DNA of 64,000 nt from positions 433,001-497,000 of the forward strand of contig JADJXO010000001.1 in the NCBI GenBank assembly GCA_016715825.1. The letters are read 5' to 3'. The translations under genes were made by a program, and so were the position numbers. This document shows positions 20,249 through 29,489 of the stretch, in pieces. Below the pieces are notes generated by a model. It saw nothing but the letters and a program-made list of their open reading frames with translations. It was not told the DNA's origin and made no database searches. Each line of letters starts with the position of its first letter. Positions within the stretch are counted from its first letter, which is position 1. This DNA is from Nitrospira sp. GTDB lineage: Bacteria > Nitrospirota > Nitrospiria > Nitrospirales > Nitrospiraceae.

Positions 20249-21507
20249 TCATGGAACAGGCTCTTGCTTCTGCTTCCCATCCAAGAGGCAACTGACGTTC
20301 ATGTCACCCATGACGTTGATCGCGGTGCGGCAGCGATCAAGGAACCAATCCACGGTGAGCAGGATGGGAAATGTATTCAACTGGCAATCCGACCGCAGTA
20401 AAGACCATGGTCATGGTGACAAGGCCCGCTTCAGGAATGCCTACGGCACCGACTGACGCAATAATACTCGTCAGCACCACCATCATCTGCTGTTGAAGAC
20501 TCAGATCCATCCCGATTATCTGGGCAATGAACAAGGCCGCCATGGCTTCATATAGCGCCGTACCGTCGTTGTTGAAATTTGCCCCGACCAGCGCTCCCAT
20601 GCTGGCGGACTGCTCACGCAGTCCCACACGATCTTTCAGGACGGCGTAGGTCACCGGCATTGTTGCTGTTGAACTGGCCGTCGAAAAGGCCATCACCAGC
20701 GCATCACGCCCCCCACGGAGCAATTCACCTGGACGAACCCATGACCCGAAGCGGATGCGAAGAAGGTAATACGACGCCTGGATCACTAACGCCAACAGCA
20801 CGCAGAGGACAAAGGTCCCCAGGGCTTTGAATTGCGTGAACCCCTCTGTCCCCACGATGCTTGCCACAATGCCAAAAACCGCCAGCAGGGACGACCGCGA
20901 TGATCCAGTGAAGAATCTTGATCAGCGCGTCCAGGAACACCTCGACGAGGTGTCCCACCGTCATGATGGGTCGCTCCCGTTCCTTGCGGAGCGCCATCCC
21001 AAACGCCACGGCGATAAAGATTACGCCGATCACTTTCCCGTCGTCACCGAGCGGTCCCAGCAGACTCTTGGGCACATTCTCAAGAAAGTGGGCAAGCGGA
21101 TTGGCATCCTTCATGGTCTTCTCATGTGGAGATGGCGGGGTAAGACCCACTCCTCGCCCTGGCTCGAACACGTTGGCGACGGTGAGACCAACCGTGATCG
21201 CCACCAGTGTATTGAGTAATAACAACCGGGGTAGCCGGGCCGCGAGTGGACCACTGAGCCGTGTCGTCATGAACGTGTGCACAATCACCGTGAGAATCAA
21301 CGGTGGCGCGAGCGCACCGAGAAGGCGCAACACCAACTTCCCCGGCACAGCCAGAGCAACCGCGTCGGGCCCGAGCATCAAGCCCACTACGACGCCGAGA
21401 ATCAAAGCGATCACAATGCGCACATACAGCGGGATGCTTTGCCACCTGGCAATGAGACCCGTGTTCGGCATAGTAGTCATTGGTTTCTCTGAAGTGCTAT
21501 CAGCCAT
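20249..21507 (-). pseudogene. Dicarboxylate/amino acid:cation symporter (DAACS family), two 1-bp insertions
   Basis: Residues 1-230 read as a typical GltP/DctA-type transporter: ALILGVVVGLMLGP, RLLGALAPPLILTVIVHTF, GVIFIAVAFGMALRKE. The middle frame contains FSTASSTATMPVTYAVLK (the serine-rich re-entrant loop) and GANFNNDGTALYEAMAALF (the substrate/sodium motif). An extra T in a T run near 20876 and another near 20363 break the frame; removing them restores VPAGGFGIVASIVGTEGF and an ending YIPILLTVDWFLDRCRTA that stops at 20249. It would import dicarboxylates or glutamate with Na+ or H+. Both breaks lie in homopolymers, so the gene is probably intact in the organism. Confidence 0.85.
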
Positions 21508-21616
21508 AGGCGGTCACTCAGATACGTCTGCCGCCCGTCTAGACGAGAAGAGCAAGGTTTCGAGCCATCGGAGAAGGTCCTTTGTCAGTAAACGCGTTGG
21601 CAAATCCCTTGTCCAT

Positions 21617-21922
21617 TCATCGGCCAATGCGCGTACTTATTCCTGGCGCAGCATATATACGTAGTAATTTGGTAATGGTCATCAGAAGGAGGTCCTGACC
21701 ATTGTCCGGCGTAACGATTGCAACATGAGCCAACTTGGCCAGATCATACGTACGGGGTGGGAACGTCCCGCAGCACTCAGCGATGAGCCCTTTTAGGTGA
21801 TTCTCTACCGCCTATTGGCAGCAAGACAGCACGTACAGGTACCGACCGGTGGCTAGCATAACCTCGGCTGTCCCGAGATCATATGTCGCGAGCTCCCGCC
21901 ATCGTTCGGCATCAGGATTCAT
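21617..21922 (-). pseudogene. HEPN-domain toxin pseudogene with internal amber codon
   Basis: From the ATG at 21922 the frame reads RWRELATYDLGTAEVMLATG, RYLYVLSCCQ, then TAG at 21814-21812, then AVENHLKGLIAE, FPPRTYDLAKLAHVA, and a stop at 21617: 102 codons in one frame apart from the amber. This is the standard HEPN layout (W..A..DL..A..ML..G.Y....CQQAVEK.LK...), with the amber at the second Gln of CQQ. HEPN proteins are usually RNase toxins paired with an MNT nucleotidyltransferase antitoxin; no MNT gene is recognisable upstream. It is probably a decayed remnant. Confidence 0.7.
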
Positions 21923-22183
21923 ACCGGCAGTATAGGCAGGATCTTCTGTCAATTCAACGAAACGGACGTCTTCATCAACAGACAGCTTGCCGTAAGGAGC
22001 TGGACCGGATCCTTTCAACGGAACTGGTGATCGACCGGGGCCAGTCCCTGGCGATAACTACTCCACCGAACACAGCCTTCCCGGGCAGTTTGCGCAAGTC
22101 ACTTCCGCGTGACCTCTCCGTTGCCAGATGACGCCAACGTCTATTATGACGTTTGTACAGTGCCATATCGAAAGAGGCTTGCG

Positions 22184-22435
22184 ATGGCCACCCGAAAGAA
22201 AACGAAACTCTTTATGAGCGGTAACAGCCAGGCTGTCAGATATCCCCGCGAATTTCAGCTGGAGGGCGACGAAGTCGAAATTCAACCTTGCGGCAACGCG
22301 TTCGTCATTCGTCCAAAGAAACAGACGTGGCAGTCGCTTCTGGATAGCCTCACCCTGTTTACCGACGACTTCATGGAAGGGGGTAGGCAACAACCTCTGG
22401 TCCGGAAGCGAAAGTCTTCCTTCACATGGAGGTGA
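22184..22435 (+). CDS. vapB: VapB-type antitoxin (AbrB/SpoVT fold)
   Basis: This 83-residue protein has the VapB swapped-hairpin signature KLFMSGNSQAVRYPREFQLE followed by GDEVEIQPCGNAFVI. The start at 22184 follows AAAGAGG. VapB proteins bind and neutralise the cognate VapC RNase and repress their own promoter. The gene overlaps the start of vapC by 10 bp, the classic coupled arrangement. Because vapC is truncated, VapB is probably an orphan here. Confidence 0.88.
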   Translation: MATRKKTKLFMSGNSQAVRYPREFQLEGDEVEIQPCGNAFVIRPKKQTWQSLLDSLTLFTDDFMEGGRQQPLVRKRKSSFTWR

Positions 22436-22560
22436 TGCTGGATACCAACATCTGCATCTACCTCATCGAGCAACAACCTCCCGCCATCCTTGAACGTTTC
22501 CTCTCTCATCCGGTCGGAGATATCGGCATTTCCAATATCACGGGTGCTGAACTGGAGGTC
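22426..22560 (+). pseudogene. vapC: VapC PIN-domain toxin, truncated after ~45 residues
   Basis: MLDTNICIYLIEQQ is the N-terminal strand of PIN-domain VapC with the first catalytic Asp, followed by ILERFLSHPVGDIGISNITG and AELE, where the second acidic residue (Glu) sits. Homology stops there; the remaining ~85 residues with the other active-site acids are absent. The frame stays open through 22648 into hicB, so the present sequence encodes a VapC-HicB chimera of 152 residues. It is likely inactive as an RNase. Confidence 0.78.
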
Positions 22561-22617
22561 AGTTTCCTGGCGAAAGGCATGAATGAGTCGCAAACGAGTG
22601 GAGCTAGGGCATGCGTG

Positions 22618-22626
22618 TGCTATACT
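22618..22626 (+). promoter_or_regulatory. Extended -10 promoter for hicBA
   Basis: TGCTATACT matches TGN-TATAAT with one mismatch and lies 22 bp before the hicB ATG, inside the open frame behind the vapC remnant. No good -35 box is seen. Confidence 0.4.
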
Positions 22627-22647
22627 TCTGACTCGAAAGGGCAACCA

Positions 22648-22884
22648 ATGACCTACTACACCTTCGAGATTGTTGTCGAAAAAGAAGCTGACGATGTTGG
22701 GTATCTGGCCTACAGTCCGACATTGCCGGGGTGTTTCAGCAACGGAAAAACCATAGAGGAAGCCAAGCGTAATATCCGGGAAGCGATTCAGCAACATCTT
22801 CAATCCCTCCTGGCTCATCAGCAGCCAATCCCTCAAAATGAGAAACTGGTGCACGTGGAAGAGCTGACCGTCGCGGTGCCTTGA
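22648..22884 (+). CDS. hicB: HicB-family antitoxin
   Basis: The 78-residue protein starts MTYYTFEIVVEKEADDVGYL and has the partial RNase H-like HicB fold with YSPTLPGCFSNGKTIEEAKR and NIREAIQQHLQSLL. HicB binds HicA and represses the operon. The ATG at 22648 is preceded by AAAGG at good spacing. The frame is also open upstream into the vapC fragment, but homology to HicB begins at this Met. Its stop overlaps the hicA start (TGATG). Confidence 0.88.
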   Translation: MTYYTFEIVVEKEADDVGYLAYSPTLPGCFSNGKTIEEAKRNIREAIQQHLQSLLAHQQPIPQNEKLVHVEELTVAVP

Positions 22885-23111
22885 TGTCCCGGATGCCGCA
22901 AGTCACGGCTCAGGACCTGATTCGATTCCTCAAGTCGCAAGGGTTCGTCGAAGAGCGGCAAGCGGGAAGCCACTTGACCCTCCGGCATACCGGTCGCTCT
23001 GTATCTGTCACGATTCCCGTGCATACAGGCTGCGATATTGGGAGGGGGTTAGCTGTGAGAATTCTCAAAGATGCGGGCTTTTCAGTCGATCAATACCTTC
23101 GCCAACGATGA
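22884..23111 (+). CDS. hicA: HicA-family mRNA interferase toxin
   Basis: This 75-residue protein has the double-stranded-RNA-binding-like fold of HicA: DLIRFLKSQGFVEERQAGSH, LTLRHTGRSVSVTIPVH and GLAVRILKDAGFS. The active His in the GSH segment is present, so the toxin looks intact. The order hicB-hicA (antitoxin first) and the TGATG overlap suggest coupled translation. The module sits directly behind a broken VapBC pair and a dead HEPN gene. Confidence 0.88.
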   Translation: MSRMPQVTAQDLIRFLKSQGFVEERQAGSHLTLRHTGRSVSVTIPVHTGCDIGRGLAVRILKDAGFSVDQYLRQR

Positions 23112-23315
23112 ATTTTGCCGCGGCTCTGGGTCTCATGATGTAGTGTTGAAAGTGAGCGGCATCTGGTCTGCAGTCACACCACACCCCTATTTGACTGAGG
23201 CACAGTTTTGATGTGCTGACCTCCTCCGCAATCCTCACTGCGCATTATGCGCAACCGCAATCGCTCCTTGCCGTGATTATGGGTTGTGATACGCTGGAGC
23301 CAACGTGAGGGTCCT

Positions 23316-24758
23316 ATGACAGAGATCGGCCCCTATTCCAATTACCGACTGACGGTCCGCTTAGAGTTGGCCAACGCGCCTGGCATCTTTGCCAAGGTGG
23401 CGGCGCTACTCGCGGAGGAACAAGCCAACCTTGGAGCCGTCGATCTTGTTTCCGCCACGAAAACCCGCATGGTTCGAGACATCACGTTTGATGCGCAGAG
23501 TGAGGAGCATGGAGAAAAGGTCGTCGCTCGTCTCGGTGAATTACCCGATGTCACGGTGGTGTCCGCTTCTGATCGCATTTTTCTGCTTCACCTTGGGGGA
23601 AAGATACGGGTCGGCAGCAAGTTCCCGATCAGCACCCGAAATGTCCTGTCGATGGTGTATACCCCGGGCGTCGGTCGTGTCTCGCAAGCGATCGCCAAAG
23701 ACAAATCTAAAGTGTATTCCTTTACAAGTAAGAGCAACAGTGTCGCGGTTGTGTCCGACGGGTCCGCAGTGTTGGGATTGGGAAATCTTGGCCCTGAGGC
23801 GGCACTTCCCGTCTTGGAGGGCAAGGTGATGCTCTTCAAGGAATTGGCCGGAATCGATGCGTGGCCCATCTGCGTGAACAGCCAGGACCCGGATGAGATC
23901 GTGCGGATCGTTCAAGGGATTGCGCCAGGGTTCGGCGGGATCAACCTGGAGGACATCAGCGCGCCACGCTGTTTCGAGGTGGAACAGAAATTGAAACAAA
24001 CGCTCGATATTCCAGTGATGCATGACGATCAGCACGGCACGGCCGTGGTCCTGCTCGCCGCGTTGACCAATGCGCTCAGGGTGACGGGGAAACAGCTGGA
24101 GCACGTTCGGATCGTCGTCAACGGTCTGGGCGCCGCAGGGACGGCCTGTTGTCGTATCTTGCTGGCGGCTGGGGCCTCCCACGTCCTGGGATGCGACAAG
24201 GAAGGGATCATCCTTTATGGAGAGGCTGAAGAACTCCGGGCCTGCCGGACTGATCTGCGCGCCTGTTTGACTCGTGACCGGCCGCGGGGCACACTCCGTG
24301 ATGCGTTAAAAGGGGCCGATGTGTTTATCGGGCTTTCAGTCGGCAATATGCTCACGGCCGATGATCTTGACTTGATGGTGCCCGATCGAATCGTGTTTGC
24401 CTTGGCCAACCCAGATCCGGAAGTTCCACCGGAGCTCGGGCTCTCCCACGCCGCAATCTTTGCGACCGGACGATCGGATTATCCCAACCAGATCAACAAT
24501 GCCCTGGCATTTCCCGGCATATTTCGCGGCGCGCTTGATGTCCAAGCCAGCGAGATCAACGAGGCCATGAAGTTGGCCGCAGCTCAGGCCATCGCCCATG
24601 TGATTCCGGAGGGGACATTGAGCGAAGACTACATCATTCCCAGTATCTTCGACAAAGAGGTTGTCCCTCGTGTGGCGCGGGCTGTTGCGACTGCAGCGCG
24701 TGCGGCCGGAGTCGCCAGAAGACGAGCTAAACCGGACGATCCTGCCGAATTTGTGTGA
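23316..24758 (+). CDS. ACT-domain NAD(P)-dependent malic enzyme
   Basis: This 480-residue protein has an N-terminal ACT domain (YRLTVRLELANAPGIFAKVA, residues ~8-85) and then a malic enzyme core: VYTPGVGRVSQAIAKD, SDGSAVLGLGNLGPEA, INLEDISAPRCFEVEQ and HDDQHGTAVVLLAAL, followed by the Rossmann motif VVNGLGAAGTA and ALANPDPEV. It decarboxylates malate to pyruvate with NAD(P)+. The ATG at 23316 follows GTGAGGGTCCT. The ACT domain suggests allosteric control by an amino acid or other small effector. With pycA/pycB elsewhere in the window it would balance C3 and C4 pools. The frame is clean. Confidence 0.93.
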   Translation: MTEIGPYSNYRLTVRLELANAPGIFAKVAALLAEEQANLGAVDLVSATKTRMVRDITFDAQSEEHGEKVVARLGELPDVTVVSASDRIFLLHLGGKIRVGSKFPISTRNVLSMVYTPGVGRVSQAIAKDKSKVYSFTSKSNSVAVVSDGSAVLGLGNLGPEAALPVLEGKVMLFKELAGIDAWPICVNSQDPDEIVRIVQGIAPGFGGINLEDISAPRCFEVEQKLKQTLDIPVMHDDQHGTAVVLLAALTNALRVTGKQLEHVRIVVNGLGAAGTACCRILLAAGASHVLGCDKEGIILYGEAEELRACRTDLRACLTRDRPRGTLRDALKGADVFIGLSVGNMLTADDLDLMVPDRIVFALANPDPEVPPELGLSHAAIFATGRSDYPNQINNALAFPGIFRGALDVQASEINEAMKLAAAQAIAHVIPEGTLSEDYIIPSIFDKEVVPRVARAVATAARAAGVARRRAKPDDPAEFV

Positions 24759-24862
24759 CGCTTCCTTCGAGAACGTGTCGACCTACCATTGCTCTTTTGT
24801 AGCCTTCAGACCGGCAAGGTGGCTGTGGTAGAATACGCGCGTTCAGGAGCCAGAGCGTACCG

Positions 24863-25255
24863 ATGCCGTTTTCGACTGCAAAATTTTTGAAATTTCGGAG
24901 CGGGATGCAAAAGCGCATCGGCTCCCTCCGCACCAAAACCGAAGACAGTCTGGACTGCGCCGTGGAAACCATGATGGAAGAACGGGTGGATGGATTTTTC
25001 CAGGTTGAACATGGGCTGGAGGAAATCATCAAATCGCTGATCGAAATTGAGGAAGAATTGGAGGTCGTGCGCGACTTGAGCGGCGCGATGCGGCTCGAAT
25101 CACGGCTGGAGTTCGTGGAAGACCGTTGGGACGAGTTCGACAGCGAAATACGCGAACGTCCCCGCCGCCGTCGCAAACGGGTCAGCCTCGCCGATATGCT
25201 CAAAGCCGCCGGCGGAAGCGGGGCCCCTTTCAGACAATCCGAGCTCGGTGAATAA
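24863..25255 (+). CDS. Conserved-looking charged protein of unknown function
   Basis: This is a 130-residue, highly charged, helical protein with no signal peptide or TM segment. The centre is acidic coiled coil (LIEIEEELEVVRDL) and a very basic stretch follows (RERPRRRRKRVSLADML). It overlaps the start of the J-domain gene by 8 bp, so the two are translationally coupled and may work together. I do not recognise the family. AGGAG lies 14-18 bp before the ATG. Confidence 0.7.
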   Translation: MPFSTAKFLKFRSGMQKRIGSLRTKTEDSLDCAVETMMEERVDGFFQVEHGLEEIIKSLIEIEEELEVVRDLSGAMRLESRLEFVEDRWDEFDSEIRERPRRRRKRVSLADMLKAAGGSGAPFRQSELGE

Positions 25256-25493
25256 TGCGGTGGATGCCTATGCCATCATGGGGGTGGAGTTCGGAAGTTC
25301 CCTCGCGGATGTCACGGCGGCTTTCCGAATCAAGGCCAAGCAGCTCCATCCCGATGCGAACAATGGTGATCGGAGTTCAGAACCAGAACTCCGCCGCATG
25401 TTGGAGGCCTACCAATTTCTCAAGGAATATCTGAGTCTGAGTAACATCGAGCCGATGCGGCCTCCGGATCGGCCCTACACCCCTTCAGAGTGA
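25248..25493 (+). CDS. Small J-domain (DnaJ-like) protein
   Basis: The 81-residue protein is one J domain: DAYAIMGVEFGSSLADVTAA, FRIKAKQLHPDANNGDRSS with the essential HPD, and MLEAYQFLKEYL. J domains stimulate the ATPase of DnaK-type Hsp70s. There is no zinc-finger or C-terminal substrate domain, so it is a type III co-chaperone that would recruit Hsp70 to a specific partner, perhaps the coupled upstream protein. The start is GTG, overlapping the previous stop region. Confidence 0.85.
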   Translation: MNNAVDAYAIMGVEFGSSLADVTAAFRIKAKQLHPDANNGDRSSEPELRRMLEAYQFLKEYLSLSNIEPMRPPDRPYTPSE

Positions 25494-25500
25494 CAACCCT

Positions 25501-26417
25501 GTGAAACATTCCACCGCGCCTCGCTACATCACTAGTACCACCGAACTCGGTGAGTTGTGCGAGCAACTTCGAGATTGCTCGCGTATGGCCTTGGATACGG
25601 AATTCGTGGGAGAAGACAGTTTTGTGCCGCGATTGGAGCTCATTCAAGTCGCGACAGAACAGACGGCAGCGGTCATCGATTTTCCTGCGGTCCAGTCGAA
25701 CGGCGTACTGAGACATTCTGGGAGATCGTGTGTGATCCGGCTGTTGAAAAGGTGGTTCACGCGGGCCGGCAAGATCTCGATCTCTTTGCGGTCCATGCCG
25801 GGCAAATCCCCAAGCCCTTCTTTGATACCCAGATTGCCGCGGCGATGGTCGGATTCGGCCATCAAGTCGCCTACGCGAATCTCGTCCAGAGGGTCCATGG
25901 GAAACGGTTGGACAAGGCGCATACCTTTACCAATTGGAGCGCACGTCCGCTGTCTCATGAACAACTGGCCTATGCGCTGGAGGATGTGACGTTTCTGTTG
26001 GCGATTCACGATCACTTACACAGCCGGTTGTCGAAGCTCGGGAGGTTGCAATGGGCACACGAAGAGTTCTCGCGGCTGGAAAGTGTGGTCGGCGAGACTC
26101 GGCGTGAGCCGCAAGAGCGTTATCAGCGCATACGTGGATGGGATCAACTCAAGCCAAAATCAGCTGCGGTCCTTCGTGAACTTGCAGTGTGGCGGGAAGG
26201 GGAGGCAAAACGGCGAAACGTGCCTCGCAATCGTGTCGTCCGGGATGAAGTTCTGCTGCAGCTGGCGCGACATCCGCCACGACAGGTGGATGAGTTACGC
26301 AACGTGCGAGGGCTCCATAGCTCGGAAGCGGATCGCAACGGAGACGTGCTGTTAGCGACCATTCACGCGGCGCTTGCGCTTCCTTCTTCATCCTGGCCCG
26401 TGCTCGAAAGCGCGTAA
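25501..26417 (+). pseudogene. rnd: RNase D-like 3'-5' exoribonuclease, one frame break
   Basis: The N-terminal frame has MALDTEFVGEDSFVPRLELI (DEDD exonuclease motif I) and VIDFPAVQSNG. After a 1-bp loss near 25710 the second frame has VVHAGRQDLDLFAVHAG (motif II), FDTQIAAAMVGFGHQVAYAN and LSHEQLAYALEDVTFLLAIH (motif III), then an HRDC domain (AVLRELAVWREGEAKRRNVP). RNase D trims 3' ends of tRNA and other stable RNAs. All catalytic acids are present once the frame is corrected, so the break is probably an error. The start at 25501 is a GTG 5 bp after the J-protein stop. Confidence 0.85.
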
Positions 26418-26439
26418 ACCGGAACCGGAGTCGACCGGG

Positions 26440-26709
26440 ATGGTTGAACTGTTGCAGGCAATCGTCAAGGCCTGCGCAAACCAAGCGGAGATCGCACCCA
26501 CGCTTCTGGCAACCACCGCAGACCTGCAGGCATTCGTGGAGGCCAAGACCGACCGTTCAGCTCTAGACCTCCCGCTCCTCAAGGGTTGGCGCCGGGTACT
26601 GGTTGGAGAGGTCCTCCTCGACGCATTAGAAGGAAGACTCACCGTCACTATCGACCCGGACAAGCGGGCGATCAGGTGGTCGTCTCCCAAACATACGCCC
26701 ATCTCCTGA
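26440..26709 (+). CDS. Small protein downstream of RNase D, unknown function
   Basis: This protein of 89 residues (MVELLQAIVKACANQAEIAP) has no membrane segment, with a C-terminal beta hairpin (LTVTIDPDKRAIRWSSP). It begins 22 bp after rnd on the same strand and probably shares its transcript. The frame extends upstream into rnd, but the Met at 26440 removes the overlap. I do not recognise a domain. Confidence 0.6.
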   Translation: MVELLQAIVKACANQAEIAPTLLATTADLQAFVEAKTDRSALDLPLLKGWRRVLVGEVLLDALEGRLTVTIDPDKRAIRWSSPKHTPIS

Positions 26710-26724
26710 ATCATTTACGTCACG

Positions 26725-26847
26725 CAGGATGCTCAAAAAGGCGCGTCCAGCAAGGCCGCAGCGAGCGAAGAGGCGAGGCGTATGCCTCGGTACGTTGAGC
26801 CTCTGAGCGATGCGAGAACGCCGCTGGCGGACTTTTTCAGCATCCTG
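26725..26847. repeat. 123-bp imperfect inverted-repeat element (MITE/REP-like)
   Basis: The ends CAGGATGCTCAAAAAGGC and, in inverted form, CAGGATGCTGAAAAAGTC pair over about 25 bp with few mismatches. The interior is rich in further short palindromes. It lies between convergent genes and ends exactly at the base before the stop codon of the ArsC-like gene. It may act as a bidirectional terminator. Confidence 0.7.
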
Positions 26848-27198
26848 CTAGAGGAGTGTCTTGATTGAATCCGCTGGTCTCGCCAGGATCGCCTGATCCC
26901 CCTTCTCAACGATCGGCCGTTGAATAAGGTCCGGATGTTTCACCATCAGGTCGAGGAGTTCATCGTCAGAGAGCTGTTTCTTCCCCAGGCCAAGTTCCTG
27001 GTAAATCTCCTCCTTGGTTCGGAGCACGTCTCTTGGAGCCAGACCGGCCTTCCTGAGGAGGGTTTTTAGCTGAGATGTGGTAAAGGGACGTTCGTAGTAG
27101 TTGATTGTGGTATAAGGTTTCCCACTGTCTTTAAGGACCTGCACAGCCTGTCGGCACGTGGTACAGGTCGGCTTCTGATAAATGGTAATGTCGGCCAT
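26848..27198 (-). CDS. ArsC/Spx-family thioredoxin-fold protein
   Basis: The 116-residue protein has the glutaredoxin-like start ITIYQKPTCTTCRQAVQVLK with a CxxC redox motif, and NYYERPFTTSQLKTLLRKAG and IQRPIVEKGDQAILARP, the ArsC-family ending with the conserved RP..E. Members reduce arsenate, bind RNA polymerase (Spx) or have unknown reductase roles. The arsenate-binding Arg of classical ArsC is plausible in QRPIV, but no ars genes are nearby, so the substrate is unclear. Confidence 0.88.
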   Translation of the reverse strand: MADITIYQKPTCTTCRQAVQVLKDSGKPYTTINYYERPFTTSQLKTLLRKAGLAPRDVLRTKEEIYQELGLGKKQLSDDELLDLMVKHPDLIQRPIVEKGDQAILARPADSIKTLL

Positions 27199-27278
27199 GA
27201 TGACTCCTTGTGTGAAAGAACGTGTCTTGACGATTTTTTTCAGTCTATGGTTAGATCACAAACAGTAACCGTTACAGT

Positions 27279-27657
27279 ATGGGATTGTCCATGCCTTGGG
27301 TCGGAACAAGCTCAGCTGGTCAGTTTGCCTGCACGACGACCGTGCAGCGAACATTGAAGGATCTTCGTATTAAGCGCAAGGGGCAGCCGGTCTTCGTGCT
27401 CGGTCATGTTCTGACTCGCAAAGGACAGGAAGCCTCCTTCGAAGCGTTTAATGATCGCCTCGCCGTCGTGAAGTTTGGAGACGGCGCATTGGTGGGGTAC
27501 GATCCTCGTGAGCTTCTGCTGCCGACCGAAATCGATGAGCACGGTGTTCCCTACTTCGAAATTCGACCGTGCCGATCCTGCAGTGCTGTTTCCATTGACG
27601 ATGGAGGAAAGCGATTCCGATCAGGAACCCGATCAATGCTCGGACTGTATGGCCTGA
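27279..27657 (+). CDS. Hypothetical protein, probable frame break near the C-terminus
   Basis: The N-terminal ~90 residues are TTTVQRTLKDLRIKRKGQPV, FVLGHVLTRKGQEASFEAF and LVGYDPRELLLPTEIDEHGV, with no signal peptide and no known domain recognised. In the present frame the protein runs to 27770 and overlaps a convergent gene. If one base is restored near 27560, the frame instead ends at 27657 as FDRADPAVLFPLTMEESDSD and a Cys-containing acidic tail, avoiding the overlap. I prefer that reading; either end is possible. Confidence 0.5.
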
Positions 27658-27675
27658 TCGAGGGAGTCGCTGAAC

Positions 27676-28068
27676 TCAATCGACAAACGGAGCCATCTCT
27701 AAGGCCTTCCGTAAGAGGCAATCGCCCGCAAATCCCTGCAACACCATCGGGAGCATGGCGGCATCGATAGCTCGAACCGATAGCACATGGAAACCTTCCG
27801 AGGACTTGTTCCCTTCCAGCTTAAGCGCGTGACAGATTTCCAATTTCTTCCAAATCAGGTTGGAGAGTATCGGTTCAGATGCCAGCAGCCTCAGGTCTGC
27901 GACGGAATCGCCAATGGCAACCTTGGCGGAAACTCGTGCGCTATCTTGTGGAGTTTCACTGACGACCGCGAATGCCGTCACATCGTCTGCCCAGACGCAT
28001 GGATGTCCGCTGATGACCAGCTCCAGAACGAACAAGCAGCCAATAGCGATGGCAACTATGCGTAGCAT
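27676..28068 (-). CDS. Exported protein of unknown function
   Basis: From the Met at 28068 there is a clear signal peptide (LRIVAIAIGCLFVLELVISG, cleavage near CVWADD), then a small domain with VSAKVAIGDSVADLRLL and GFHVLSVRAIDAAML. The total is 130 residues. An in-frame Met at 28152 would add 28 hydrophilic residues before the signal peptide and is less likely. The gene is convergent with the hypothetical gene before it and divergent from citrate synthase. Function unknown. Confidence 0.6.
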   Translation of the reverse strand: MLRIVAIAIGCLFVLELVISGHPCVWADDVTAFAVVSETPQDSARVSAKVAIGDSVADLRLLASEPILSNLIWKKLEICHALKLEGNKSSEGFHVLSVRAIDAAMLPMVLQGFAGDCLLRKALEMAPFVD

Positions 28069-28218
28069 CCACGTCTCTCGTTCCTTATCCCATTCACCGA
28101 GCACATACTTCGCACCATGGTCGTGTTCAGTATGCCAAGCCCCATTTTCCATTGCAAGAATGGCACGGAGCTATGATAGGGTACCTGTAGCTCTTACTTT
28201 CCTGTGTGAGGGTGCATC

Positions 28219-29351
28219 ATGCCGCATGATTTCATGCCGGGATTAGCCGGTGTTCCAGCTGCCACATCCTCGATCAGCGATGTCGATGGCCAACGTGGGA
28301 TTCTTGAGTATCGTGGGATTCGGGTCGAGACCCTGTGCGCAGACTCCACTTATCTGGAAACTGCCTATTTGCTTCTCTTCGGGCACCTTCCTTCGGCGGC
28401 GGAGTTTCAAGAATGGAGCAGGGATGTTACCCACCACCGGCGCATCAAGTTCAGCATCGTTGACTTGCTGAAATGCCTGCCCGAGCAGGGGCACCCGATG
28501 GACGCCCTCCAGGCGGCGGTGGCGGCGCTCGGGATGTTTTATCCGGGCCGCAATGTAAAAGACGTCGAGAATAACTATTGGAGCGCGGTGCGGCTTGTCG
28601 CCAAGGTGCCGACAATCGTGGCAGCCTGGGCGAGGCTGCGGCACGGTGATGACCCGCTCCCTCCGCGCGATGACCTCGGCTTCAGCGAGAACTTTTTGTA
28701 TATGCTGACGGAGTCCGTGGCTCCGTCATTGTGGGCGGATATTTTTGACGACTGCCTGATCCTTCATGCCGAACATACGATGAATGCCTCGACGTTCACG
28801 GGATTGGTGACGGCCTCGACGTTGGCGGATCCCTACACTGTTGTTGCGTCCTCGATTGGGGCATTGAAAGGGCCGCTGCACGGAGGGGCGAATGAGGAAG
28901 TCGTGGTGATGCTGAGAGAGATCGGCACGGCGGAGAAGGCAAGGGCGTATGTCGCGCGCGCGATGGAGAATAAGCAGAAGTTAATGGGATTCGGTCATCG
29001 TGTCTATAAAGTGAAGGACCCTCGGGCAACAGTTCTTCAGGAACTATGCCGACGATTGTTTCGCGAATTCGGGAGTTCTCCGTTGTACGAAGTCGCGCTG
29101 GAAGTGGAAGCCGCAGCGGGAGAGTCCCTGAACAGCAAGGGATTTATCCCAACGTGGATTTCTACTCGGGCATCATCTACGACAAGATGGGTATTGATAT
29201 CGATCTCTTCACACCGCTCTTTGCGATGTCCAGAGTTTCGGGCTGGCTGGCCCATTGGCTGGAGCAGTTACGAGAAAATAAGCTATTTCGCCCCGATCAA
29301 ATCTACTCCGGCGAGCACAATCGCCCGTACGTGCCCATCGACCAGCGTTAA
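28219..29351 (+). pseudogene. gltA: Citrate synthase, one 1-bp deletion near the 3' end
   Basis: Conserved blocks are present in order: DVDGQRGILEYRGI, HAEHTMNASTFTGLVTAS (first active His), ALKGPLHGGANEEVV (second His) and KLMGFGHRVYKVKDPRA. Near 29140 one base is missing; restoring a G in AAGGGATT gives LNSKGIYPNVDFYSGIIYDK with the active-site Asp and the standard ending GEHNRPYVPIDQR at 29351. It condenses oxaloacetate and acetyl-CoA to citrate. The break falls in a G run, so it is probably a sequence error. The total is about 377 residues, normal for the short bacterial type. Confidence 0.92.
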
Positions 29352-29489
29352 CACCTGTATTTATCATGACCTTCCCGGGCCCTTGACTTCTCATAGGGCC
29401 GATTTATCTACCAATCAGGCAGTTGAGTCGACGCAGCGCCAGTAGCGATAACCTGACAGTTCAACAGGCACATCCTAAAGGAGGTTACT

